From a virus, in the IMG/VR virus record IMGVR_UViG_3300014499_000019, positions 1 to 33,024 of that record: DNA of 33,024 bases; one strand, written 5' to 3'. The position numbers and the translations under genes were made by a program. This document shows positions 1-5,650 of the stretch, one piece after another (the stretch's first letter is position 1; the number at the start of each line of letters is the position of its first letter). Below the pieces are notes generated by a model. That model saw only the letters and a program-made list of their open reading frames with translations. It made no database searches and had not been told where the DNA came from.

Positions 1-529
1 CTGTCGCCGATGCCGCACCGCTGTAGCCCGTAGCCGATGCCGCACCGCTGTAGCCCGTAGCCGATGCCGCACCGCTGTAGCCCGTAGCCGATGCCGCACC
101 GCTGTTTCCCGTCGCCGATGCCGCACCGCTGTCGCCTGTCGCCGAGCATCCCTCTACTAATGTCGCTCGATCCCATACCCACTGGACAGCGCGGGCAACT
201 AAATCACCAATTGACAATTCAACGCCTATCGTGATTTTGGCGCTGGCAAGTATGTTATCTTTTCTGTCTGTCTCACCTTCTTGTGTGACGAGCGCAAATT
301 TTGAGCCCGCAAAAGGATAATATTCGATGATTGATAGTGGATGCTGATCTTCTGGAACCGCATGAAAGCCGTTATTGCGCGCCTTAATTTTTCCGTCGAC
401 GCTGTATGTTTTTCCATATTCGAATGTGAACCCGCGACATGTCCAATCTTGATTGAACCCCTTGATGGAGTGTACGACGACGGAAGACGTGGTAATCTCT
501 GGATGGTCAGGTTCTCGGATCGTGGTCAT
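1..529 (-). CDS. DUF7666-like phage protein with C-terminal 9-residue repeats, cut by window edge
   Basis: This minus-strand frame opens with ATG at 529-527 and is still open at base 1, so the C-terminus lies outside the window. An in-frame stop at 538-536 makes this the first possible start, and GAGAG lies upstream as a ribosome site. The N-terminal about 125 residues hold motifs such as FNQDWTCRGFTFEYGKTY, NGFHAV and ASAKITIG, which I recognise from the DUF7666 phage family (established knowledge, from memory). The last part, from about base 145 down, is a run of TGYSGAASA-like 9-residue repeats typical of those proteins. Function is unknown; a role in surface binding or assembly would be a guess. 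It is read away from the early operon together with the next three minus-strand genes. Confidence 0.82.
   Translation of the reverse strand, partial: MTTIREPDHPEITTSSVVVHSIKGFNQDWTCRGFTFEYGKTYSVDGKIKARNNGFHAVPEDQHPLSIIEYYPFAGSKFALVTQEGETDRKDNILASAKITIGVELSIGDLVARAVQWVWDRATLVEGCSATGDSGAASATGNSGAASATGYSGAASATGYSGAASATGYSGAASAT
6..140. repeat. 27-bp tandem repeat, five copies
   Basis: Five head-to-tail units start at 6, 33, 60, 87 and 114, each opening GCCGATGCCGCACCGCTG. The first three are identical; the last two vary in their final third. The period is exactly nine codons and the repeat is in frame with the minus-strand DUF7666-like gene, where it encodes TGYSGAASA-type units. The array may continue past the window edge. 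There are no spacers, so this is a protein-coding repeat and not a CRISPR array. Confidence 0.95.
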
Positions 530-623
530 TGATGCTTATCTCTCAAATGCGCGAGAACCGTCGCGCGCGGATTGTCGGATGCTCGCGAGGCGCGCGGAGA
601 TTGTCGTTGATCGGGGACATGGC

Positions 624-1016
624 CTACTCCGCTGCCAAGAGGGTTTTCGTCAGCGTCTCGGCGCGATGCTGGCCTATGGCGCGGACAATCGCGCCGGCTA
701 GCAGGGCGGTTTCGGGCGAGCGAGCGAGGCGTCCAGCAGCGCCTTCGACGATGGCGAGAGTGTCGGCGTGTTCTTTGATGCGCACCGGGTTGCCGACCTC
801 CTCGATGATCATGTCGGCCAATTCCAGCGCAGCGCCGAGCTTTGCGGCGGAGGCGTAGGCATGAGCCATGTTGACGCGGTCGATATTGCCGTGCGCCTCG
901 AATTCGCTGATCAGATATCGGAGCGTGTTGAGCGCTTCGCGAGCCGGGCCGCGATTGCGGAGGGACGGATCGCCCGCGAGGTCTAGGGCTTTGATGATGG
1001 CGGTTTCGATGGACAT
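624..1016 (-). CDS. Hypothetical helical phage protein (130 aa)
   Basis: I do not recognise a family. The product is Ala/Leu-rich and looks wholly helical (MSIETAIIKALDLAGD at the start, TLTKTLLAAE at the end), with no membrane segment, signal peptide or cysteines. The start at 1016 is supported by CGGAGAG about 8 bases upstream and by the spacing of only three bases from the stop of the gene before it, so the two are almost certainly co-transcribed. An overlapping longer Arg/His/Pro-rich frame in this region is a shadow. Role unknown; its position in the short leftward transcript suggests an accessory or control function. Confidence 0.7.
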   Translation of the reverse strand: MSIETAIIKALDLAGDPSLRNRGPAREALNTLRYLISEFEAHGNIDRVNMAHAYASAAKLGAALELADMIIEEVGNPVRIKEHADTLAIVEGAAGRLARSPETALLAGAIVRAIGQHRAETLTKTLLAAE

Positions 1017-1019
1017 GAG

Positions 1020-1346
1020 TCACTCTCCGAAATAGATCTGGCGGATGATGCGGGCGCGCTCGCGCTCGCGGGGCGAGTCCCAAGCGCCGAGCGGTTCGGG
1101 CGGCATGGCGTCGATTTCCGCGAGGCGCGCGACAAGCCCGTGAGGCGCGGCGGCGAGGCGCGCGGCCTTGTCCGCCTCGCGTTCGGCGAGCTTGGTCGCG
1201 AAGTCGGCGAAGAACATCGCGGGCTTTGGCTTGAGGCCGATGAAAACCGCGATGGAATTCGTTTCGACCGCGACCGTCTCGCAGATTTCCTTGGCGCGCG
1301 CGTCGATGGCGGCGCGGTCCATGGCGATGGTTTCAAGCTTGCCCAT
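1020..1346 (-). CDS. Hypothetical phage protein (108 aa)
   Basis: A 108-residue acidic-basic helical protein of no family I know. The start ATG at 1346 has a strong GGAGG six bases upstream. The central stretch (FATKLAEREADKAARLAAA) could form a coiled coil, and the C-terminus holds WDSPRERERARIIRQIYFGE. It sits in the leftward operon between a 63-residue protein and the 130-residue protein. The short gap of three bases to the downstream gene implies translational coupling. No catalytic motif is visible. Confidence 0.72.
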   Translation of the reverse strand: MGKLETIAMDRAAIDARAKEICETVAVETNSIAVFIGLKPKPAMFFADFATKLAEREADKAARLAAAPHGLVARLAEIDAMPPEPLGAWDSPRERERARIIRQIYFGE

Positions 1347-1360
1347 ATCAGCCTCCGAAG

Positions 1361-1386
1361 GGAAAAGGCGGGGCGCTAGGCCCCGC
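1361..1386 (-). terminator. Hairpin plus short T-run between leftward genes (attenuator-like)
   Basis: GCGGGGC (1368-1374) and GCCCCGC (1380-1386) form a perfect 7-bp stem with a 5-base loop. On the minus strand the stem is followed by CTTTTCCC. It lies just after the stop of the leftward 63-residue gene, so it could lower expression of the two downstream minus-strand genes. The T-run is short, so termination would be partial. Confidence 0.45.
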
Positions 1387-1391
1387 GGGGA

Positions 1392-1583
1392 TCAGGCCGC
1401 CGGCTCGAAGCAGCCGGTCCAGTCCATCGCGTCGGCGAGTTTGCCCATGGTGCGCAGAATCGCGTCTTGGCGGCGGCCGTTGAACTCTTCGAAAGCTTGA
1501 ACCGATCCAACCATGCCATATTCGATGGCGAGGTCGATCAGGTCGCGGCGGCTAAGATCCCAGAGGGTTGTGAACTTGGTCAT
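1392..1583 (-). CDS. Small hypothetical protein (63 aa), first leftward gene
   Basis: The frame is open further upstream, but the start MTKFTTLWDLSRRDL at 1583 has GAGG nine bases before it and fits the predicted leftward promoter, whose start site would fall near 1610. A second possible start lies at 1598. The protein is mixed helical and ends DWTGCFEPAA; I do not recognise the family. As the first gene behind the operator-bearing leftward promoter it could be a regulatory or lysogeny-side gene, but the sequence has no obvious helix-turn-helix, so this is only inferred from position. Confidence 0.6.
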   Translation of the reverse strand: MTKFTTLWDLSRRDLIDLAIEYGMVGSVQAFEEFNGRRQDAILRTMGKLADAMDWTGCFEPAA

Positions 1584-1616
1584 TAGCGTGGGCCTCATTG
1601 GCGTTTCAATGAACGC

Positions 1617-1646
1617 ACTATAGGCGCACCTATCGGGCCTTGTAAA
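1617..1646 (-). promoter_or_regulatory. Leftward sigma70-like promoter with embedded operator
   Basis: On the minus strand TTTACA (1646-1641) and TATAGT (1622-1617) are separated by 18 bases. The near-palindrome ATAGGCGCACCTAT (1620-1633) overlaps the -10 and spacer. The predicted start near 1610 leaves room for the GAGG ribosome site of the gene at 1583. The promoter elements are read from the bases; activity is inferred. Confidence 0.55.
1620..1633. promoter_or_regulatory. Candidate operator copy 1
   Basis: ATAGGCGCACCTAT is an imperfect palindrome (ATAGG on one side, CCTAT on the other). A related site, ATAGGCCAGACTAT, occurs at 1719-1732 inside the opposing promoter. Two like sites in divergent promoters, next to a Cro-like gene, suggest operators for a phage repressor. 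Confidence 0.5.
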
Positions 1647-1705
1647 GAGGCCCAAGCGAAAAAAACAGCAAAAGCTATAAATTTCTCTCGGCGCGCATTT
1701 TCCTA

Positions 1706-1735
1706 TTGACGACACGAGATAGGCCAGACTATTAT
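1706..1735 (+). promoter_or_regulatory. Rightward sigma70-like early promoter with embedded operator
   Basis: TTGACG (1706-1711) and TATTAT (1730-1735) are 18 bases apart. The candidate operator at 1719-1732 lies in the spacer and overlaps the -10. Transcription starting 6-7 bases past the -10 would begin at or next to the ATG at 1742, giving a leaderless message for the regulator gene. Confidence 0.6.
1719..1732. promoter_or_regulatory. Candidate operator copy 2
   Basis: ATAGGCCAGACTAT shares ATAGGC-N4-CTAT with the site at 1620-1633. It lies between the -35 and -10 of the rightward promoter, where a bound repressor would block RNA polymerase. Confidence 0.5.
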
Positions 1736-1741
1736 GCGGTT

Positions 1742-1981
1742 ATGAGCACAGACATTACATCACTCGTTGTAAGTGCGATCCAGGAATTCGGATCGGAACA
1801 GCGCGCCGCTGACGCGTTTGGGGTTTCGCAACCCGTTGTAAATCTGGCTAAAAAGACCGGGAAGGTCGGCCCTAAGCTGGCGATGGGTATTGATCGCGCG
1901 ACGCGGGGGCGAATTTCCAAAAGCGTCTTGAGGCCGGATTTGTGGGAAGCCCCTACGCATGCGCACGGGAGCGAAAAATGA
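1742..1981 (+). CDS. Cro/YdaS-like DNA-binding regulator (79 aa)
   Basis: The product (MSTDITSLVVSAIQEFG...) carries a helix-turn-helix of the YdaS/Cro type at about residues 12-45, with the pattern QRAADAFGVSQPVVNLAKKTGKVG followed by MGIDRATRGRISKSVLRPDLW. That RATxGxIxxxxLRPDLW tail is characteristic of the YdaS_antitoxin/Cro-like family. In phages these proteins bind operators at the early promoter and favour the lytic course. The start at 1742 is chosen because it lies just behind the promoter at 1706-1735; no Shine-Dalgarno is visible, in line with a leaderless message. The stop overlaps the next start (ATGA at 1978). Confidence 0.83.
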   Translation: MSTDITSLVVSAIQEFGSEQRAADAFGVSQPVVNLAKKTGKVGPKLAMGIDRATRGRISKSVLRPDLWEAPTHAHGSEK

Positions 1982-2217
1982 TTTCCGCCATTCCCGAATG
2001 GAAACAGCATGCGCTCGAACTATATCGAGCCGGCCAGACATACGCTGAGATCAGCCGAGAGTTTCGACGTTCGCCATCGACCGTCCGCCACAATCTAACG
2101 GCGTTGTCCTCGGCTGAAGATCGCCGAGAGTATCGAGAGCTTACTCTCAGCCATGACGAATTCGCCGCCGCGTCGCATGTTCGGAAACTGCTTGAAGTTG
2201 CGAGGATGTCGTCATGA
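1978..2217 (+). CDS. Small helix-turn-helix protein (79 aa)
   Basis: The N-terminal half reads WKQHALELYRAGQTYAEISREF, continuing through RRSPSTVRHNL. This is a resolvase/terminase-type helix-turn-helix at about residues 6-40. The C-terminal half is charged and helical without a known domain. It overlaps the previous stop by four bases (ATGA) and the next gene by four, so it is translationally coupled in the early operon. A role as a transcriptional regulator such as a CII-like or anti-repressor-type protein is possible but is inferred only from the HTH and the position. Confidence 0.72.
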   Translation: MISAIPEWKQHALELYRAGQTYAEISREFRRSPSTVRHNLTALSSAEDRREYRELTLSHDEFAAASHVRKLLEVARMSS

Positions 2218-2432
2218 GCGATACGCACGAGCTTCAACCGACATTTGATCGTTTGGCTGAATTCGTATTCGCCAACTGTTCGGACCCGGAAAAGGCCAAG
2301 GCGATCATCCGCATGGTTTTGCGCGCCATGGACCGATCTGAGCAAGGGTTATGGACTCCCCATGCCGTCATTGTTGCGTGCGGCCTGACGGCGCTCATAA
2401 CGGGTCTGATTTGCGTCGCGACTTTCATGTGA
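2214..2432 (+). CDS. Small protein with one C-terminal membrane helix (72 aa)
   Basis: The first about 45 residues are soluble and acidic (MSDTHELQPTFDRLAEFVF). Residues about 49-71 form one hydrophobic helix (HAVIVACGLTALITGLICVA) ending almost at the C-terminus, so a tail-anchored inner-membrane protein is likely. The start overlaps the preceding stop (ATGA). No family is recognised. The TnpB element begins about 20 bases after its stop, so the element did not break the gene. Confidence 0.68.
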   Translation: MSDTHELQPTFDRLAEFVFANCSDPEKAKAIIRMVLRAMDRSEQGLWTPHAVIVACGLTALITGLICVATFM

Positions 2433-2450
2433 GGTTTTCCTGTAACCTAT

Positions 2451-2470
2451 CCCCCGCCTAAAGACGGGGG
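2451..2470. repeat. Right-end hairpin of TnpB element 1
   Basis: CCCCCG (2451-2456) pairs with CGGGGG (2465-2470) around an 8-base loop, eight bases past the tnpB stop. This is where the scaffold of a guide RNA would end, with the guide taken from the bases just below 2451. Confidence 0.65.
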
Positions 2471-2477
2471 CTTTTCC

Positions 2478-3560
2478 CTAAGCTGTACAAGCCTGAGAAT
2501 TTTCGAGCATGGATACTATTGCTCTAGCGCGAATATTTCGCGCGGCGTTCAGGTCTGCAAGCTCAGTGTGGTTGCAGGCGATACAAGAGAAGGTAGCTTG
2601 GTTAGGTCTGTTCTTCGCGTCGACGCATCCGCAAGCCGAGCATCCTTTGCTCGTGTTGCGCGGATCGACCGCGACTATCTGGACGCCAGCGCGCTTGGCT
2701 TTGTATTCCAAGAATGCGCGGAGTTGCCCGAAAGACCAATTTCCCAAGCGAGCGCGTTGGGCGCGACGGGCCGTAACCTGGGTGCGAATCCCATTGAGTT
2801 CTTCAATGGCGATTCCGCGTCCAGTGCGTTCAGCATCCAACACGATAGCCTTCGATACGCAGTGGTTGGTGTGGGCTTGAAACCTCGCTTGTTTTCCAGA
2901 AAGCTTGCGGAGGCGACGCTTTGCGGCCTTCGTCCCGCACTTTTGCAGACCCTTGCGACGATTGGCGAGACGGGCGCGGACGCGCTCGACCGCCGCGCCG
3001 GTGTAGACCCTACCGTCGCTCGTGGCTGCGACGGCGACGATGCCCATGTCGACGCCGAGCCAGTCGGACGCCTTGAACTCGATTGTTTCGGGAATGTCGC
3101 AGGTGCAAGCGAGCAACCATTTCCCGCGCACGAAGCAGAGATCGGCCTCGCCTTTGCGGAATTTGAGCAATTCGAGTTGCTTCGGACCAGCGACAAACCC
3201 GAGCTTCATACGACCTTCGACTGTCCAAATAGAAAGAATGCTGTCGCTCTTGAAGCTGAGAATTCGGTCGTCGTAGGGCTGCGCGGCGTCGTCGCGGAAG
3301 ACTGGCGCGACTTTTTTGTTGATCTTGAAGGCGTCGGCGACCTTAGCGATGCTGCGTACGGCGGCTTGAGCCGTAAGACCAAATTCGCTTTTAAGCCAAG
3401 AATATCCCATTTTGTGAAGATCGAATTGTCGGAACGTGTCGGTCGCAAATCCCTTCGCCGCGAGCGCCGTACATGCGTCATTGCACCTTTTGAGCGTCGC
3501 CTTGAGAACGGCGGCTTGCTCACGTGTAGGCAACAATTTAATGGCGGCGACCAATTTCAT
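2478..3560 (-). CDS. tnpB: TnpB RNA-guided endonuclease (360 aa), apparently intact
   Basis: TnpB proteins are RuvC nucleases that use an RNA copied from the element's 3' end to cut DNA next to a target-adjacent motif, which keeps the IS in place after excision. All three RuvC acids are present: D171 in LGVDMGI, E253 in AIEELNG and D336 in ADLNAARN. The zinc ribbon has C307/C310 and C326/C329 (CSAC, CIAC). The length is normal for a compact TnpB. The start at 3560 sits directly behind a good promoter, and no stop or frameshift is seen. It differs strongly from the second TnpB at 19230, so the two are separate acquisitions. Its base composition matches the surrounding genes. Confidence 0.92.
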   Translation of the reverse strand: MKLVAAIKLLPTREQAAVLKATLKRCNDACTALAAKGFATDTFRQFDLHKMGYSWLKSEFGLTAQAAVRSIAKVADAFKINKKVAPVFRDDAAQPYDDRILSFKSDSILSIWTVEGRMKLGFVAGPKQLELLKFRKGEADLCFVRGKWLLACTCDIPETIEFKASDWLGVDMGIVAVAATSDGRVYTGAAVERVRARLANRRKGLQKCGTKAAKRRLRKLSGKQARFQAHTNHCVSKAIVLDAERTGRGIAIEELNGIRTQVTARRAQRARLGNWSFGQLRAFLEYKAKRAGVQIVAVDPRNTSKGCSACGCVDAKNRPNQATFSCIACNHTELADLNAARNIRARAIVSMLENSQACTA

Positions 3561-3565
3561 GCTTC

Positions 3566-3594
3566 ACATATAGACGTTTTGGTGTATATGTCAA
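3566..3594 (-). promoter_or_regulatory. tnpB promoter with 7-bp palindrome
   Basis: On the minus strand TTGACA (3594-3589) and TATATG (3572-3567) are 16 bases apart. The inverted repeat TATATGT/ACATATA (3585-3591 and 3566-3572) overlaps both boxes. The -10 ends six bases before the tnpB ATG, so the message would be leaderless or nearly so. Confidence 0.5.
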
Positions 3595-3623
3595 GAGCAT
3601 GCCTCCCGGCATCCGCTATCCCT

Positions 3624-3643
3624 CCCCGGCATGAATGCCGGGG
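3624..3643. repeat. Left-end hairpin of TnpB element 1
   Basis: CCCCGGCATGAATGCCGGGG is a perfect 9-bp stem with a two-base loop. A second small hairpin (ATGCC-TCCC-GGCAT) lies at about 3599-3612. Both lie between the tnpB promoter and the next gene, as expected for the left end of an IS200/IS605 element. Confidence 0.65.
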
Positions 3644-3661
3644 TTTCTCGCGGAGATTCAG

Positions 3662-3727
3662 ATGAAGCCCTGTCCAAAGATTACAACGTGCCAAACACAT
3701 AAAGCTTCTGAAGGGAACATCATATGA
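3662..3727 (+). CDS. Possible 21-residue peptide
   Basis: The short frame MKPCPKITTCQTHKASEGNII starts at an ATG with GGAG about six bases upstream, and its stop overlaps the next start (ATATGA). It may be a leader peptide, or the surviving 3' end of a gene displaced when the TnpB element inserted, since it begins 19 bases past the left-end hairpin. Too short to assign. Confidence 0.3.
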   Translation: MKPCPKITTCQTHKASEGNII

Positions 3728-3831
3728 TCTTTGTTTTGGATTGCATTGGCTTGTATCTTCTTGGCGCTATCCCAACCTCCTTGATTATCGGCGCTATAAT
3801 TGGACGCGGCAATCCAAATTCGGAGGATTAG
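3724..3831 (+). CDS. Small membrane protein (35 aa)
   Basis: The product MIFVLDCIGLYLLGAIPTSL-IIGAIIGRGNPNSED is a single hydrophobic helix with a short charged tail. AAGGGA lies about seven bases upstream of the ATG, and the stop is two bases before the next start, so it reads as a genuine operon member. Small single-helix phage proteins often act on the host membrane or as superinfection or lysis factors, but nothing here decides between them. Confidence 0.55.
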   Translation: MIFVLDCIGLYLLGAIPTSLIIGAIIGRGNPNSED

Positions 3832-3833
3832 CC

Positions 3834-4061
3834 ATGACGCCGGAATTCAGACTGCCGGCGAAATGTCCCGTCTGCCGCAGCGCGGCGTTCGATTTGGTTT
3901 GGATTGATCGCACGACGGGCGACCCTGCAAAGCGCGTCGAATGTCCGACATGCACAGTCCCGCCGACTGCCGACCCGTGGCCGGCACTCATGGGAGATCT
4001 ATCCGATGAAGAAGAAGATATAAAGGATATAGAGCCGTTTGATTGGATTGAAGACGATTAA
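3834..4061 (+). CDS. Small zinc-ribbon protein with acidic tail (75 aa)
   Basis: The start MTPEFRLPAKCPVC at 3834 has GGAGG eight bases upstream, so the longer open frame before it is not used. CPVC (residues 11-14) and CPTC (about 38-41) form a probable four-cysteine zinc ribbon. The last about 20 residues are almost all Asp/Glu (DEEEDIKDIEPFDWIEDD), which could mimic DNA or contact polymerase. It is the last gene before the terminator at 4136-4188. Function unknown. Confidence 0.72.
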   Translation: MTPEFRLPAKCPVCRSAAFDLVWIDRTTGDPAKRVECPTCTVPPTADPWPALMGDLSDEEEDIKDIEPFDWIEDD

Positions 4062-4096
4062 TACAGCGAGGAAATCGCGTGAACTCCCTTTCCATC

Positions 4097-4129
4097 CCCG
4101 CGTCATCAGCCCCCATCCCATGACGCGGG
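4097..4129 (+). ncRNA. Stable hairpin upstream of terminator, possible small RNA
   Basis: CCCGCGTCAT (4097-4106) and ATGACGCGGG (4120-4129) form a perfect 10-bp stem with a 13-base loop. It is followed seven bases later by the terminator stem. Two stacked hairpins ending in a T-run could be the 3' end of the early mRNA protected from decay, or a small RNA. The 206-base stretch 4062-4267 holds no gene, only these hairpins and a small 6-bp stem (GACTGC/GCAGTC, 4208-4222). Confidence 0.35.
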
Positions 4130-4135
4130 TTCCTT

Positions 4136-4188
4136 GGCCCGGCGCTTTGGCGTCAACCCCCTTCGCTGAGCGTCGGGCCATTTTTTTT
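4136..4188 (+). terminator. Strong intrinsic terminator of the first early transcript
   Basis: GGCCCGGCGCT (4136-4146) pairs with AGCGTCGGGCC (4169-4179) as an 11-bp stem with one G-T pair, followed one base later by eight T residues (4181-4188). It follows the zinc-ribbon gene. Genes from 4268 on would need read-through or antitermination, or their own promoter, which I could not pick out clearly. Confidence 0.85.
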
Positions 4189-4267
4189 GGGGATTTTGCG
4201 GGCTCGCGACTGCGCCGCAGTCAGCTTGCCGGAAATGCGGGAAAAAGTTGAGGGTCGGAAAATACTT

Positions 4268-4684
4268 ATGTCCAGCAAATGCCCGTTGATGAAAGCTCAC
4301 CTAACTCGACAGGAAGGCCGCGCGCTGTTTAATGGCCGCGCACCAAAGAAGACCAGTCGCTACACGGTGGCGCCGCGCGAACAGCGGACAATCGACGGGA
4401 TGACGTTCGCCAGTTTGGCGGAAGGCCGCCGCTACGGGGAATTAAAGCTGCGCGAGCGGATCGGTGAGATATTCGATCTTCGCTGCCAGCCCGCTTTCGA
4501 TTGCGTTGTCAACGGCGTCCACGTTCTGCGGTACACGGTCGATTTCGCCTATCGCGATGCGACAGGTCGTGAGGTCTACGAGGAAGTCAAATCAGGCCGC
4601 TCGGGTCGCGAGCGAGACTGGAAATTGCGGCGCGCGCTGGTCCAGGCGCTGCATGGCGTATCAATTGAAGTGGCGACATTGTGA
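4268..4684 (+). CDS. DUF1064-family protein (138 aa)
   Basis: The core DGMTFASLAEGRRYGELKL... CQPAFDCVVNGVHVLRYTVDF ... VYEEVKSGR matches the DUF1064 family of phage proteins, which has a restriction-nuclease-like fold (established knowledge, recalled). The Asp of VDFAYRD and the E-V-K of YEEVKSG look like the PD-(D/E)XK metal site, so a phage nuclease such as a Holliday-junction or recombination nuclease is likely. The start is chosen at MSSKCPLMKAHL; no clear ribosome site decides between this ATG and the one at 4289. The stop overlaps the next GTG (GTGA). Confidence 0.8.
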   Translation: MSSKCPLMKAHLTRQEGRALFNGRAPKKTSRYTVAPREQRTIDGMTFASLAEGRRYGELKLRERIGEIFDLRCQPAFDCVVNGVHVLRYTVDFAYRDATGREVYEEVKSGRSGRERDWKLRRALVQALHGVSIEVATL

Positions 4685-4863
4685 GCACCTACCGCGCCCA
4701 AGCCGAGGCCGTCGAGGCCGCGTACCGTATTCTGAACGGGTCCAGAAAGCCGCGCCCGTCAGAGTTGGTGATTATTCTTGAAAATCTCAACCGGGCCGCC
4801 GACACGCTGCGAAAAGTGGCTGAGAAGGACGCTGAGCGCAAGCGCGAGAGGGGGACGAAGTGA
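4681..4863 (+). CDS. Small helical protein (60 aa)
   Basis: Starts with GTG overlapping the preceding stop (GTGA) and ends overlapping the next GTG, so it is coupled on both sides. The sequence is highly helical and charged (ILENLNRAADTLRKVAEKDAERKRERGTK) and probably forms a coiled coil. No family is recognised and no motif suggests an enzymatic role. Confidence 0.65.
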   Translation: MSTYRAQAEAVEAAYRILNGSRKPRPSELVIILENLNRAADTLRKVAEKDAERKRERGTK

Positions 4864-5495
4864 CGCAGAACACTTCCCACGCTGTCATGGCGCAGCGGCA
4901 CGAGGCGGCGGATTCGGCAGATTTCTTCCCAACTCCCTGGTGGGCTACACGCGCGCTTTGCGAATGGCTGATCGGTCGCGGCGCGAATCTCCGAACGTGC
5001 TGGGAACCCGCGTGTGGGCAAGGCGATATGGTCAAGCCTCTCCGGGAATATTTTGGCGCAGTGTGCGCATCGGACGTCATAGATTATGGCTTCCCGGACG
5101 CGATCGTGCATGACTTCGTAAACAACGATCCGGCGACTGATGCTGACTTTATTATCACAAATCCGCCGTTTAATCTTGCTGCGGAATTTGCGCTCAAGGC
5201 GCTTTCGATAGCTGACGTTGGCGTGTGCTTGTTTGTTCGGACGGCTTTTCTAGAAGGCGCCAATAGGCACAGAACATTGTTTTCCGTAAGGCCACCTGCC
5301 TTCGTTCTACAATTCGTCGAGCGAGTGCCTTTGCAGAAGGGTAGGCTAAACCCGAAAGGGTCAACGGCCACGGCTTATTGCTGGATTGTATGGGCAAACC
5401 CTGAGCATGAAACAGAAACCAGATTTGAGTGGATCGCGCCCTGCCGTAAGCGCCTGGAGCGCACAAGCGATTATCCGCGCGAAGCAGCCGAATGA
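4860..5495 (+). CDS. DNA adenine/cytosine-N4 methyltransferase-like protein (211 aa)
   Basis: A SAM-dependent amino-methyltransferase fold is shown by EPACGQGDM (residues 49-57, the AdoMet-binding loop) and NPPF (101-104, the catalytic loop of N6-adenine/N4-cytosine enzymes). The N-terminal DFFPTPWWATRAL is the usual lead-in of phage orphan methylases. No partner restriction gene is in the window, so it probably protects phage DNA or marks it. At 211 residues it is compact, with no separate target-recognition domain visible. GTG start coupled to the gene before it; stop overlaps the next ATG. Confidence 0.87.
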   Translation: MTQNTSHAVMAQRHEAADSADFFPTPWWATRALCEWLIGRGANLRTCWEPACGQGDMVKPLREYFGAVCASDVIDYGFPDAIVHDFVNNDPATDADFIITNPPFNLAAEFALKALSIADVGVCLFVRTAFLEGANRHRTLFSVRPPAFVLQFVERVPLQKGRLNPKGSTATAYCWIVWANPEHETETRFEWIAPCRKRLERTSDYPREAAE

Positions 5496-5650
5496 CCCGC
5501 ACATATCGCTACTGCAGATGGTCAGAGATCGTAGCCGCTTTCCTAGCCGGCTGGCGGTGGGCAGGTTCAATGCCTGGGCATCATGATTATTGGTCGGCGT
5601 GTGTCGAGTGGCCCCACGATGACGAGCCGGTAGATTGGAGGATTCCATGA
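5492..5650 (+). CDS. Small Trp-rich protein (52 aa)
   Basis: The frame starts with an ATG overlapping the methylase stop (ATGA) and ends overlapping the ATG of the next gene, so it sits exactly in the coupled chain. The product (MTRTYRYCRWSEIVAAFLAG...VDWRIP) is rich in Trp and His with an amphipathic helix. I do not recognise a family; the perfect overlaps on both sides are the main support. Confidence 0.6.
   Translation: MTRTYRYCRWSEIVAAFLAGWRWAGSMPGHHDYWSACVEWPHDDEPVDWRIP

Larger units (their letters stand above)
2451..3643 (-). mobile_element. IS200/IS605-type TnpB-only element, copy 1
   Basis: The element holds one gene, tnpB, and no tnpA. Terminal hairpins flank it: CCCCGGCAT-GA-ATGCCGGGG (3624-3643) on the gene's 5' side and CCCCCG-N8-CGGGGG (2451-2470) on its 3' side. 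In this family such subterminal hairpins are the ends recognised by TnpA, and the 3' end of tnpB plus the right hairpin forms the guide (omega/re) RNA. Read on the minus strand, the 5' hairpin is followed by GGGAGGGATAGCG, which resembles the GGGGATAGCG after the 5' hairpin of copy 2 (19117-19136). Exact ends are not proven, because without a repeat-free homologue the target tetranucleotide cannot be set. Confidence 0.72.

Noticed and set aside
6-140. Possible CRISPR array from the 27-bp repeats
   Set aside because: Units are directly adjacent without unique spacers and are in frame with a protein of the DUF7666 type.
526-1083. 185-codon minus frame overlapping two shorter minus genes
   Set aside because: Arg/His/Pro-rich shadow; the overlapping frames at 624-1016 and 1020-1346 have ribosome sites and natural composition.
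2451-3643. Complete IS605 with tnpA
   Set aside because: No TnpA reading frame or HUH/Tyr motif is present near either tnpB; both are tnpB-only elements.
2568-3665. A 365-codon plus-strand frame over the first tnpB
   Set aside because: It is the antisense shadow of an intact TnpB with all motifs; its product has no recognisable domain and no ribosome site.
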